Positions 1 to 10,190 of a DNA stretch of 64,000 nt are shown here, piece by piece. How positions within the stretch are numbered: the first letter of the stretch is position 1; each line of letters begins with the position of its first letter. The position numbers and the translations under genes were made by a program. The DNA is from Aspidiotus rigidus. Lineage: Eukaryota; Arthropoda; Insecta; Hemiptera; Diaspididae. The DNA lies in assembly GCA_035079385.1 (NCBI GenBank), contig JAVHKY010000052.1:10230001-10294000 (forward strand), given 5' to 3'. The notes beneath the pieces are model-generated. The model had not been told where the DNA came from. It saw nothing but the letters and a program-made list of their open reading frames with translations, and did not search any database.

Positions 1-420
1 TGTAAGTAAAATGTTAAAATTATGATTACATTTGTAATTTTCCTTCCTGTTTCCTCGCTCGAAATGTCTGGGAAGGGGGGATGTAAGAATCCCTCGTTCA
101 CCTCGTATTCTCTCTCTTGTCTTTCTTTTCATTTCTCGCGTTTATCTATTCGATAACAAGAATGAACGTGATCCTTCTTTTCTATTCGATTTTTCCATAC
201 ACTCTTTTATATTGTAAATGTACAAATCAGTTCAATTATTTTTGCTTCACGCTATACACGCGTTGTACTCATATCGCTTTGTTCCTTTAATTTTAATATT
301 CTTCTTTTCGCTATACTTATACTCGTACGAAAACGACTTGTTTCTGAATAAATTTGATTAAAATTCATTCGTACTTTCGTTTTCGGGTTATTTGGTGACG
401 ATTCGAAGAGAATTCTTACA
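1..420 (+). mobile_element. 3' end and LTR of a Ty3/Gypsy-like retrotransposon
   Basis: A purine-rich tract at about 70-81 is followed at once by an LTR-like unit from 82 to 420 that begins TGTAAGAAT and ends ATTCTTACA, so the termini are inverted repeats of one another. The same arrangement (GGGAAGGGGGGA then TGTAAG) occurs at the 3' LTR of the intact Gypsy element near 31.15 kb, so the two families are related, although the LTR bodies differ. A possible poly(A) signal, AATAAA, lies near 347. The rest of the element lies left of the window. Sequence 421 onward is U1 repeat, so this element was inserted into U1. The target duplication cannot be checked because the left junction is outside. 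Confidence 0.75.
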
Positions 421-1294
421 TGGGTACATAATTAATAGTGGTTCATAGTTGATTTGAGGTGTCAAAAGAGATAAAAAGATTATTTTCAATTGGGACTGGC
501 TTTTTTGAGTGAGATTTGAGATTAGACTAACGAGTAAACCGGGCTTGGGTGCTATATATTTTTACCGAATTTTCTAGCTAGAAAAGTGAGGTATTTTGTT
601 AATACGTTTGGAATGGTTGAAGCGTGAGGGAAGGAATGAGGGGTTGACTATTGGGTGATTGGTTGCTTCTTTCGTTTAGACATCGATTTTTTTAGTTGTT
701 CGGGATCTCGTTGTAGCTGGATTCCCAGATGAAGAATTTTGGGGTGGAGTGTGCATAGAAAATGGTGGTATGATAGCGTGAAGGCAATTTATGAGTGCAC
801 GAGAGGAATAGCAGCTGGAGATAGCTTTAAGAGATGCCAGGAATCGGAAGTGATGAAGAATTGAACCACTCAGCACTAATATACAGTATACTAGACTAAT
901 AATATGCTAAGAATAACGTATGAGAAATAAAAATGATTGTAGAGCTCTTTTATTTTATTAGAAACAACTGTTATAGCCTCGTAGCAGTTTGGACAGGGGT
1001 AGGGGGAGTAGTTTTTCCGGAGACGTTTTGTAGGTTTTAGATGACTCTTAGCCTAAATTATAACAAAATTCAGGTTTCCTTATTGGATTATAGGTATTTT
1101 TACTCTGTTATCTGTTGATGTGACATCGTAGTGATAGAATTTATAAACTGAGTTTTATTGTTTATTCTACAAATGTTTGACATGATTGACAGGTCATTGG
1201 TATTTAATTTAAAGAGAGGGAGTGACTCTCTCAATGTTTCTTGCATTGTGGGAAGAAAAGTCGTGTACTACTCACGCGACTGCGTGAGTGTTTT
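421..1294 (+). repeat. U1 composite repeat, copy A (3' part only)
   Basis: This matches the last ~860 bases of the other U1 copies (7722-9930 inverted, 10191-12375, 31452-33645) with only scattered differences. It ends in the shared terminal hairpin ACTCACGC-GACT-GCGTGAGT followed by a T run. Its left side is cut by the Gypsy LTR ending at 420. A palindrome TTTTCTAGCTAGAAAA lies near 570. Short antisense and sense ORFs inside it (for example 676-876) recur in every copy only because the DNA is repeated; they resemble no protein I know. Confidence 0.85.
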
Positions 1295-1308
1295 CTTTAA
1301 TACGTTCC

Positions 1309-1806
1309 GTCTCGAGTATCAGGCCGGAATATTAAAGCTGGCACCGTCGCGATGATGAAAAATACAGGGCTAAGTTTGAATTTTATACAGGCACGTTAAT
1401 CATTGATTTGCAAACAGTATTCGATTCGGCGGGGAAAAAGTTCATAAATATTATATGGAAAGAGTAAACGATTGTCGATTTTTTGAACTTGGTGTCGTTA
1501 AGATCAATCAACTACAAAGCGAGTTATTAACGTTTTCAAATAAAAAGTGGCAAAGCGCGGTACCTACATGTAGCGCGCTTTGCCCTCTGTCTGACTTTTT
1601 ATTTGAAAACGTTAATAACTCACTTTGTAGTTGATCAATCTTAACGAGAATCAAAAAACGTTGGCTCTTTAGATGACGTTCTCTGTTTTTTTTTTCCAAA
1701 ACCTTCACCATATTTGTGTACAATCAAGTTTTTCAATGTTCTCCCACAAATTTCAGCCCCGTCCGACGTTGTCAAGTTTTGAATATTCCGGCCTGATACT
1801 AGAGAT
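1309..1806. repeat. MITE-like TIR element with a large internal cruciform
   Basis: The ends are inverted: GTCTCGAGTATCAGGCCGG at the left and CCGGCCTGATACTAGAGAT at the right. Inside, 1492-1548 is the near-perfect reverse complement of 1593-1647, and between these arms 1549-1584 is a second hairpin (GGCAAAGCGCG with CGCGCTTTGCC). The terminal sequence is related to that of the element at 41218-41602 (GGCC..CTCTAGT..CAGGCCGG), so these are members of one non-autonomous family. No coding capacity. The superfamily is not determined. Confidence 0.65.
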
Positions 1807-3189
1807 GGCCATGGTATAACCCGTAACTTGAGCCTGTGACTGAACCATCTAGTTTATCTATCAAAAGTGGCAGCCCGTGACTAAAACAGCTATAGTTTAC
1901 CTATTGAAAACAGCTGATTAATGGGCAGTTTTACCAGCACGTATAAAAAAAAAGTAAGTTAATTACAACTAGTACTTTACTTTATTTACAAAATTCCCCC
2001 TCCTATCATACGCAGCCCGCAGGTAAAAATTTCTCCAAGTCCCACATTTTACCTCCCGACACCTGTCATTTTTCTTCAAAATACCCTCCGATAAAACAGG
2101 TTCTCTGTTGAAAAAAACCCTCTGGGGTCGGTGACAAAAAGAGTACACAGAGTGTGTTGTAACACCAGAAGAGTATTTTAATTTAAAAAAGAGTGCAGAT
2201 TTTTTAAAATAGAGTACTTTTAGCTTATCTTGAGGAATAGATAGAGTTCACTTTTTCGGCGACGAGAAAGAGTATTAATTTTCCCCTAAAAAGAGTACTG
2301 TCTGGTCACCCAAGGCTCACGCCAAGAGCGATAAAAAAATAAATAAATAATACGGAGTTTTTCTAATTTTATTTGTTACTGAATTTGAACCGTAATTTGA
2401 TCATTGAGAACCAAATATCTGATATCCGTAACTATCGTACTATGATGCTGACCAGACGGGCCTGGTCGAGATGAATTTACTGAATAACGTTCCCTCACGA
2501 ATACTGGACAATTTAGGTTTTTTAGATAGATTTTTAATTATGAAACGAACGGACAACAAACTCGCGATCAAACGGACTAATTACACAACGACGCGGAATT
2601 ACGTTAATATTCTTCTTCTCTGTGGTGATTGACTACGATGCCCCGGTGGTGTCCCTTATATATCTCGATAATAGGCCCTGGCCAACGCCTCGTTGCATGT
2701 TATGATTTCATTGATGTTTACTTTACTTCGCTGATTTTACTTTGTCGACGATTTTGATGTTCCTATCGCGCTATTTTTCTGACGTTTGCTAGTCACGGCC
2801 AGCGACCTATTCTCGAGTCGAAAACCCCGTACACCTTACGTACCTATTCTGTCTGCGAGTGCCAACGTTACAAAAATATGCAAGCATATGCAAGCATATT
2901 CTTACCTATATATGTGCATTTTAATAACGACTCCATCAAATATTATCCATAGGAACAAAAAAGTTTTCTTATGGTACTTGTTTATTTATACTAGATAATC
3001 TCGAGGTTGGAGAAAATTACGTTCTTATCATAAATATAGAGTTAAAATTTCCCAATTTTCCATAATGCCTTCAATCTTGGACTACTTGAAGTGGGTATTT
3101 TGGGGACTATAGGACTTGATAGGTTTTCTAATTAGATATGAGAATAGTAGGCTCGAGGTAGGGTTGGGCTACAATAACTGATTTGCCTT
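1807..3189. other. no gene recognised
   Basis: AT-rich intergenic sequence. Around 2110-2310 the words AGAGTA and GAGTAC recur irregularly. I see no ORF with family resemblance, no RNA gene and no clear terminal repeats. Confidence 0.5.
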
Positions 3190-5369
3190 GAGTCTTTGAT
3201 AAAATTTGATCTTCAACGTCCAGTCTCATACCGCCCTGTAGCCCTCTCCAGTGTACTAGGTAAACTATTCCAAAAAATAAAGAACAAAAGACTCCTGTGG
3301 TATTTAGAATCAATAAACAAATACTCTCCCCCCTTCCAATATGGTTTCAGAAAAGGACGGAACACTATACAACCTCTTTTCGACTTTCAATCCCAAATCA
3401 ACGATGCATCCACCAACAAATATTCTCTATGTTCCATCTTCTTCACTTCTTGGACCTCCATGAAGAGTTTCCTCGAGTCTGGCGACATCTTATCTCGACC
3501 AAATTCTATGGAATTGGTCTCCGGGGCCACCTTCCAAATATACTGAAAACCTTTCTCAACAACAGAACCCTTTTAGTAAGAGTCAATAACATAACCCCCC
3601 CCCCCCCTCATTCGGTCCAAAACGGAGTCCCATAAGGTGAAATTCTCAGCGTTCTTCTATTCTTAATAGCTATCAATGATATCACCTCACATATCAATCC
3701 TCCGCTCACACAGCGTTTTTTTTACCGACGATTATATTAACATCTCCATCTGCTCTGCTAACACCCAGAAGGCCAACAGACTCCTCCAGACAACTCTTAA
3801 TTCAATTACTACATGGACATTAAAAAACGGATTCAGATTCTCTGCTTCACAAACATATTCAGTCATTTTCAAGAAAAGAAACCCCATCCCATATATCGCT
3901 CCCCTCATTTTATAAAACTTTGAAATTCCATCACACAACTATGGCAAACTTCTCGGCCTACACTTTGATCAAAAACTTACTTGGGCCCTACACGTTAAAC
4001 CCCTCAAAGCCAAATGCACACACGCTCCAAACACTTTGAAATTCTCATCTCACAAAACTTGACTTAATCCCATCTAAACATCCTCGCTCAGGATTGCCCT
4101 GGGAGCTTACCGTACTAGCCTCAAACTTAGCCTATGCGCAGAGTCCGCAGAACTCCCCCATAGACTCACCCTTAAACTTTTTATTTTCTGTCTTCCAATT
4201 TCCGCAACTTCCAATTTTTAGATGAATCTTTCACGTTAACAACAGTCTACTCTCCACAAAACATAATACGCCTTCAATTTTATCACTCGCGTAATAAACC
4301 GCTCACAGCGAACCCCTTAGAACCCATTCATATAACTTATCCCCCTTGGACTCTCCCTCAACCCAAATTACGTCCCGATCTCATAGCAATTCCCAAATAT
4401 GACAAAACTGCTTGTCTCCAAGTTATCACAAAATTACTTTAACAATACCTTCACTACACACTCTACCTCTCCGATGGGTCTAAAACATCTAATAAAGCAG
4501 CGTACGCATACTCTATGGACGAGGAAATATTTTCTGAAAGCATCCTCAACATAGCTTCCATATTTACTGCGGAACTTAAGGGCATACCCACCTGTTTTTC
4601 GCACCTCTCCCAACTTCCCCCAAACAGTCAATTCCTTCTCCTCACTGACTCCCTCTCTTCTCTTCACTCCCTCACAGATGCATGCAACTCCATCCAATCC
4701 AATCGTTCAACGCATTCTTCTCACACCTCATACTCTAAACTTGATGAACAACCAAATAATCTTCTTATGGATTCCCGGACACATTGGCCTGCCTCAACAT
4801 GATGCCGTTGGTCAAGCCGCCAAACAAGCTACCTCTTTCGACCAAATAACTAATAATTACCGTATACCATCTCTACACTACTATAGAAGTTCCTACCGTT
4901 CACTCATTACCCAATCATGGAACACACTTTGGCAACATCAATCGAACAACAAACACCTTCGTATCAAAACAATCGTCGTCCCCTGGTCATCCTCCATCAG
5001 AGACAAAAGACGAAAAGAAGTGATTCTTTCCCGTCTAAGAATCGGCCAACAAAAATTATTCACTCTCACATAACTAACCAACACATCCTAACGCCTCCAT
5101 CTTGCCCCTACTGTCGTCAAGACAATTTAACAGTTGATCACTTTTTCTCCTGCCCCCAACTCTTATCTCTTCGTTCTTTCACTAATACACCCTCCTCCCT
5201 CTCTGATGCACTCGAAAACTACCAACTGACTTTCACACCAACATCTAAACAATCTGACCGTCCATACCAATTCCTCTCCTCCTTAATTTTGGCAGAACTG
5301 AGCTTTGAGAGAGTACTAAAATTACAAGTCAAAAATTGTGGCATTGGTTTGTATGAACTTACATTATAG
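3190..5369 (+). pseudogene. degenerate LINE (I/Jockey/R1-type) with RT, RNase H and C-terminal zinc motif
   Basis: Reading across several frames gives, in order: a reverse transcriptase segment with SYRPVALSSVLGK and YGFRKGRNT (about 3220-3370), the end of the RT palm/thumb (3740-3890), an RNase H domain with SDGS, TAEL and TDSLSS acid residues (about 4465-4660) and a WIPGHIG box (about 4770), then a zinc motif CPYC..H..C (about 5100-5160). This order is that of LINE clades that carry RNase H. The YxDD region is lost and at least four frame changes are needed, so the copy is dead. It is truncated at its 5' end near 3190. The same C-terminal zinc region recurs inside U1 copies at 8.8, 11.2 and 32.5 kb. 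Confidence 0.8.
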
Positions 5370-7721
5370 TTAGAAATAGGAGCCAAAAAGAAAAAAATGG
5401 TTTTATTGGTTTCACGTTTTCAGTTCTCTGAAACTGTTTTTTTAATTATTTCAATTTCATCTATACTTTTTGCCTTTTGTACTTTTGATGCTGACTGCTG
5501 ATAAGGATATGTGATATTACAATTCTTGATTTTTTTAATGGTTTGGTTTTGGTTTTGCATTTGCAGTGTTGGCTTCTGCTTTTGATTCCAGTTTCAATTC
5601 CGATCCCTAAACGGCCTAATCACATCAGTATATTAGTGAAAAATAGCAATTTTTTTTGTATCCAATACTTTTGCGTTTGACCGTTTGACCTATATTTTTT
5701 TGCATTTGACCGATATATGACCGATTCATATTGCTCGAAAACGGTCATAACAGTTATAACCTGTAACCGAAACGATCAATTTACTCTTTGACCGAAATGA
5801 CCGATAACCGTTTGCAGAGAGAAAAAAAATGACCGTTATATTTATAACCGTTATTTTTGAAACGGTTACAAGCCCTAGTTGAAATAGCGTCGATTAATGG
5901 TCAAAAGCCGACTCAACCCTCATAGTTGAATTCTTGAGTAAACATCATCATCATCAAAGGCATTCATCGAAGCGTTATTGGCTAACAAACATTACACTCA
6001 TGAACAAGTTTCAAACTTTGGGAATGAACATGAACTATCAAAGGTATTTCTAAAAGTATTTTCAACGCTGAGTACCATGCCATTTGCCGTTTTTCAATAT
6101 TACCTCTCATTATTGAGCAACACTTACGTTGAGTTACCGCGGATTGTTGCGACGCATAATGTATCTTTTCGAGCTACATTTCAACGCTTGAAAAGCAAAA
6201 AAAAAAAAAAAGCGAATTTAGGTACGGATTCTTAGATCGCCTTACATACGTACTTGAGTTTTTGACAACTTACGTAAGACCCAACCTTAAACTAGGCTGG
6301 GGTCAAATCTTTCCATATTTTGATTTTTTTATAATTACCTCCCAGTCTCTTATACTCTTGTAGAATTACAAGTAAATTTTTATGTTAAACAAGCATAAAA
6401 GGTTGTTTTACAGGTTCTTTCTCTGAACTTGTACATCACCAAATTTTCATTACCATGTGGGACTAAAACTTCAAAAAAATTTAACCAAACATTGGAGGTT
6501 GAAAATGAATGATTTGTTATGAAAATTTACTTCAGAACAAAAAAAAAATTGGAAAATTGGAAGTTCTAAATTCGCGCTAACTGGAAAATCACCGACCATT
6601 GAACGCGCGTTTTTTTCCCCTAACTGTGGTATGCTAATCAATTTCTGGTGAATACAGGTTGTTGAAACAAAAAGTCAGTTTCTGACGTACTCGCTGCGGG
6701 ATCGGCTGAGTTTCTTTGATTCAAATATTAGCGAGAAATCTATCTTTTTTCATCTTCTTAATTCTTTGTAGTCTTGGACGACGGTCCTAAAAATTGTTCG
6801 GACGATTCAAAATTTCATCACGCGTATGAGAATTAAGAACAGCCAACTAATATCTAAAATTAGCTATACGGAAAAATTGGTGTTACCTGTAGCAGTACGG
6901 AACCGTAAGGATAGCGCTATAGAAAATCACGAAAAATTCCAGATTCGCGACCATACTTTGCGTCAACTACACAATCTAGCAACTGTAATTTCAGTACACT
7001 TTTAGTATACGTAATCTACGACGATAACTTCCGAACGTTTTTTCAGCAACTCAGAATGAACTCGATCGGTACCTACGTAAAAAAATTATAGGTAATAGGA
7101 ACTAAAAATCACAATCATCATATATGTTCACTTAAGAAGCGAGCGTTTCCAACTCAACGGTTGGGTATCAAAATGACTGTCCACGCAAAAACTTCTACGT
7201 TTTACGTATTCGTTAATTATGATGTTCGAATTGTGACCAAAGTATTATTATTTTTTTTTCATGTATGTATCGATTAAACCTGTATGCGATTAATGAGCTT
7301 GTACTATCACCAAGGTATCTGAGGATGTGCATAGAGATCTCCGGAGGCTGGTCAGAACTTGTTGAAGGTTACCGTATTTTCTTCTTCTCCGATCAGTATC
7401 ACCTAGCGCCGAATAATAAAGGAAACAAACAAGTTTCGAGTCTTCGGGACAAATCTATTCAGCAGGAGTGGATTTATGGGTACATTTGGAGGGGGGGGGG
7501 GGATATTCCACTGTTCAAAAATGTTTCTCCTCGCGGATCAAATTAGACGATTTCAGTCTTTTTTGGAGGTTTTTTTCGGGGGGGGGGACGTTCCCTTTGT
7601 TCTCCCCCGTAAATCCGCCCCTGATTCAGTCTACAACCAGTTCATCATCGGTGATGAATGAGTTAGTAGGTACATAACGTCGCAAACTATCGTTCAAGCT
7701 GCATGTGGGAAGAAATGAAAG
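5370..7721. other. no gene recognised; low-complexity patches
   Basis: Mostly AT-rich sequence. G runs occur near 7489-7503 and 7580-7588, and polypurine or polypyrimidine stretches near 5540-5600. The ORFs here (60-93 codons) show no family resemblance and are rich in simple-sequence residues. Confidence 0.45.
5675..5875. repeat. degenerate repeat of TGACCG/ACCGTT words, probable MITE end
   Basis: The words GACCGTTT, GACCGAT, ATAACCG and AACGGTTA recur in both orientations across 200 bases, giving a weak foldback. The right edge reads AACGGTTACAAGCCCTAG, a terminus resembling TIRs of small hAT-type MITEs. I could not find a clean left TIR or a target duplication, so the class is a guess. 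Confidence 0.3.
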
Positions 7722-8749
7722 AAAAACACTCACGCAGTCGCGTGAGTAGTACACGACTTTTCTTCCCACAATGCAAAAAACATTGAGAGAGTCACTCCCT
7801 CTCTTTAAATTAAATACCAATGACCTGTCAATCATGTCAAACATTTGTAGAATAAACAATAAAACTCAGTTTATAAATTCTATCACTACGATGTCACATC
7901 AACAGATAACAGAGTAAAAATACCTATAATCCAATAAGGAAACCTGAATTTTGTTATAATTTAGGCTAAGAGTCATCTAAAACCTACAAAACGTCTCCAT
8001 AAAAACCACTCCCCCTCCCCCTGTCCAAACTGATACGAGGCTATAACAGTTGTTTCTAATAAAAAAGAGCTCTACAATCATTTTTTCCCATACCTTATTC
8101 TTAGCATATAATTAGTACTGTATATTAGGATGAGTGGTTCAATTCTTTATCACTTCCGATTTCTGGCATCTCTTAAAGCTATCTCGAGCTGCTATACCTC
8201 TCGTGCACTCATAAATTGCCTTCACGCTATCATACCACCATTTTCTATGCACACTCCACCCCAAAATTCGTCATCTGGGAATCCAGCTACAACGAGATTA
8301 CGAAAAACTAAAAAAATCGATGTCTAAACGAAAGAAGCAACCAATCACCCAATAGTCAACCCCTCATTCCTTCCCTCACGCTTCAACCATTCCAAACGTA
8401 TTAACAAAATACCTCACTTTTCTAGCTAGAAAATTCGGTAAAAATATATAGCACCCAAGCCCGGTTTACTCGTTAGTCTAATCTCAAATCTCACTCAAAA
8501 AAGCCAGTCCAAATTGAAAATAATCTTTTTATCTCTTTTGACACCTCAAATCAACTATGAACCACTATTAATTATGTACCCATACATGAAAAAATGACAA
8601 ATAAATAAATTATTAATTAAGAGTGAAATCACCCAGGTATAGTCTCGCATCAGCACACTTGGTGAAGATTAAAAAATTGTACTTAATCATTCAAACTCAA
8701 GGTTTTCACTAAAATCAGTCGAATAACAAATTAAGAAAAATAAAACGTG

Positions 8750-9233
8750 AACCCACATTTTGGTCCTCATGCCAACGAAATTCAAGGCAAGAGGAGATCA
8801 TTTTAGCTCGGCTGCGAATAGGCCACACTCGTCTTACTCATACTTATCTTCTCACTAATCTCGCTCCTCCATCATGCCCTCACTGTCTCCAAGAAAATTT
8901 ATCAGTTGATCATTTTATTTTCTCATGCCCCGTCCTGCAACCCACTCGAACCTCCCTAAATATATCTTCCAATATCAATGCAGCACTAAACAACAACTCC
9001 GAAACCATCGACTCAACCCTAACTTATTTACGCACCACACAATTCTACAACTTCATATAATTCACCAACAAATTCCGTTCGATCGCCACTCAATTCCACC
9101 AATACGTACCTAATTTAACCTAATTCAAGTAATGTTCTAAAATAAGATTGTAACGCCGAGCAAATAACCCTCGTGCAGTTTATAATGCTCGTAAAATAAT
9201 AATAAAAAAAAAAAAAAAAAAAAAAAAAAACTA
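8750..9233 (+). pseudogene. 5'-truncated LINE 3' end captured in U1 (copy B)
   Basis: Translation gives ARLRIGHTRLTHTYLL, then a zinc motif CPHC..H..C (about 8875-8935), matching the C-terminal part of the LINE at 5020-5170 (SRLRIGQQKLF, CPYC..H..C). It runs into (TAA)n plus a poly(A) tract at about 9190-9233, which is the hallmark of a 5'-truncated LINE insertion. Because the same fragment, with the same breakpoints, lies in U1 copies C and D, the LINE inserted once into an ancestral U1 and was then spread with it. Confidence 0.75.
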
Positions 9234-9591
9234 TCGAGTATGACTAATAATAATGAAAAATAGCTAGAAAAATGAACAACTCGCCATTGCCACTATCCGT
9301 TCAAAAATAAATTTAACAAAACAAATAAAATTTGACAAAACAAAATTCAACGCTCTAGGGGCTGTGAGAAGCGAGATACAAGTGTACTAAATTTGAACGA
9401 AAAGGTTTCATCGGAAATAAAATCCAATGAACCCTTGGTAAAGAATGAACAAAGAATGAACCTGTCGAATGATGAAAGGTTCTTCATCACAATACACGTA
9501 CTGATAACGAAAGTGGTAAACGTATAGGAAAATCCGCTTCTCCTAACGTAAGCAGCTACTCGCAGCTATTCGTAAGAAGCTACTCGTAATA

Positions 9592-9920
9592 GTGAAAAAT
9601 TTTTCAACAAAAGTAAAAATTTCTCGAGAACTACTCATCCGATCCTCAAAAAAAATGCAGGTGCACATCTTCAAATATAATACTACAATATGGCCGAGTT
9701 ACAAAAAAATCCATCGGCTAGTTTCGGAGGAGTTCCGCGGACAAAAAGGTACTCGAAATACTGCAAAATTTCTCAACAAATTGAAAATTTCTCGAGAACT
9801 ACTCATCCGATTTTCAAAAAAATTGCAGGTGCACATCTTCAGATATACAACTACAATATGGCCAAGTTACAACAAAATCCATCGGGTAGTTTCGGAGGAG
9901 TTCCGCGGACAAAAAAATCT
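9592..9920. repeat. two-unit tandem repeat of about 168 bp (U1 copy B)
   Basis: Two adjacent units share the words TTCTCGAGAACTACTCATCC, TGCAGGTGCACATCTTC and GGAGGAGTTCCGCGGAC. In copy C the period is 168 bp (GTCCGCGG at 10201 and 10369). It is also present in copy D at about 31465-31790. The open frames across it, for example 9592-9975, are a by-product of the repeat and do not resemble a protein family. Confidence 0.8.
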
Positions 9921-9930
9921 TATATATATA

Positions 9931-10190
9931 TGTCGCAGCCCTTTTGTAGATTTAGCCTTTTTGCAAAAATCCTAGCCCGTTTACAAAACGCCGCCTTTTT
10001 GTAAAAAAAATGTTGCGATCTCAATCAGCCTGAAAATTTTTAGCCTTTTACCAACTTTTCTAACTAGAAAAGTGAGGTATTACACCCGTAGCAAGGTCAA
10101 CAGGGGGAGTGGGCAATGAACTTTCTCGACGTTTTAGGGGTCCTAGATCACAAATAGCATAAAAAAAAATTTCAGGTTTCCTTATATATA
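9931..10190. repeat. joined terminal segments L and R between inverted U1 copies
   Basis: 9931-10047 is the reverse complement of segment L (seen at 13227-13346). 10048-10190 is the reverse complement of segment R (seen at 13401-13538, and in the same orientation at 26376-26516). L and R meet here at their outer ends, while at 13.2-13.5 kb they are joined at their inner, TA-rich ends, so the order is circularly permuted between the two loci. R contains the palindrome ACTTTTCTAACTAGAAAAGT. Both segments contact U1 through TATA tracts. Confidence 0.7.

Larger units (their letters stand above)
7722..9930 (-). repeat. U1 composite repeat, copy B (inverted)
   Basis: The full U1 body in reverse orientation: terminal T run and hairpin at 7722-7760, the TTTTCTAGCTAGAAAA palindrome near 8420-8440, a captured LINE 3' end (about 8750-9233, here on the plus strand), and the tandemly duplicated 168-bp block at 9592-9920. 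It pairs with copy C (10191-12375) as arms of a 4.65-kb inverted repeat whose centre is 9931-10190. Compared with C it differs by scattered substitutions and small indels. A poly(A)/(TAA)n tract at 9190-9233 marks the end of the captured LINE. Confidence 0.85.

Noticed and set aside
676..876. short ORF conserved in all four U1 copies
   Set aside because: Its conservation is explained by recent duplication of the DNA; frame and ends differ between copies and no family resemblance exists.
3597..3609. C run as a regulatory element
   Set aside because: Simple homopolymer inside a dead LINE; also the likely cause of a local frame break.
7468..7677. glycine-rich ORFs
   Set aside because: Driven by G runs; no other support.
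9592..10004. overlapping ORFs of 104-127 codons
   Set aside because: They are translations of the 168-bp tandem repeat and change length with it.
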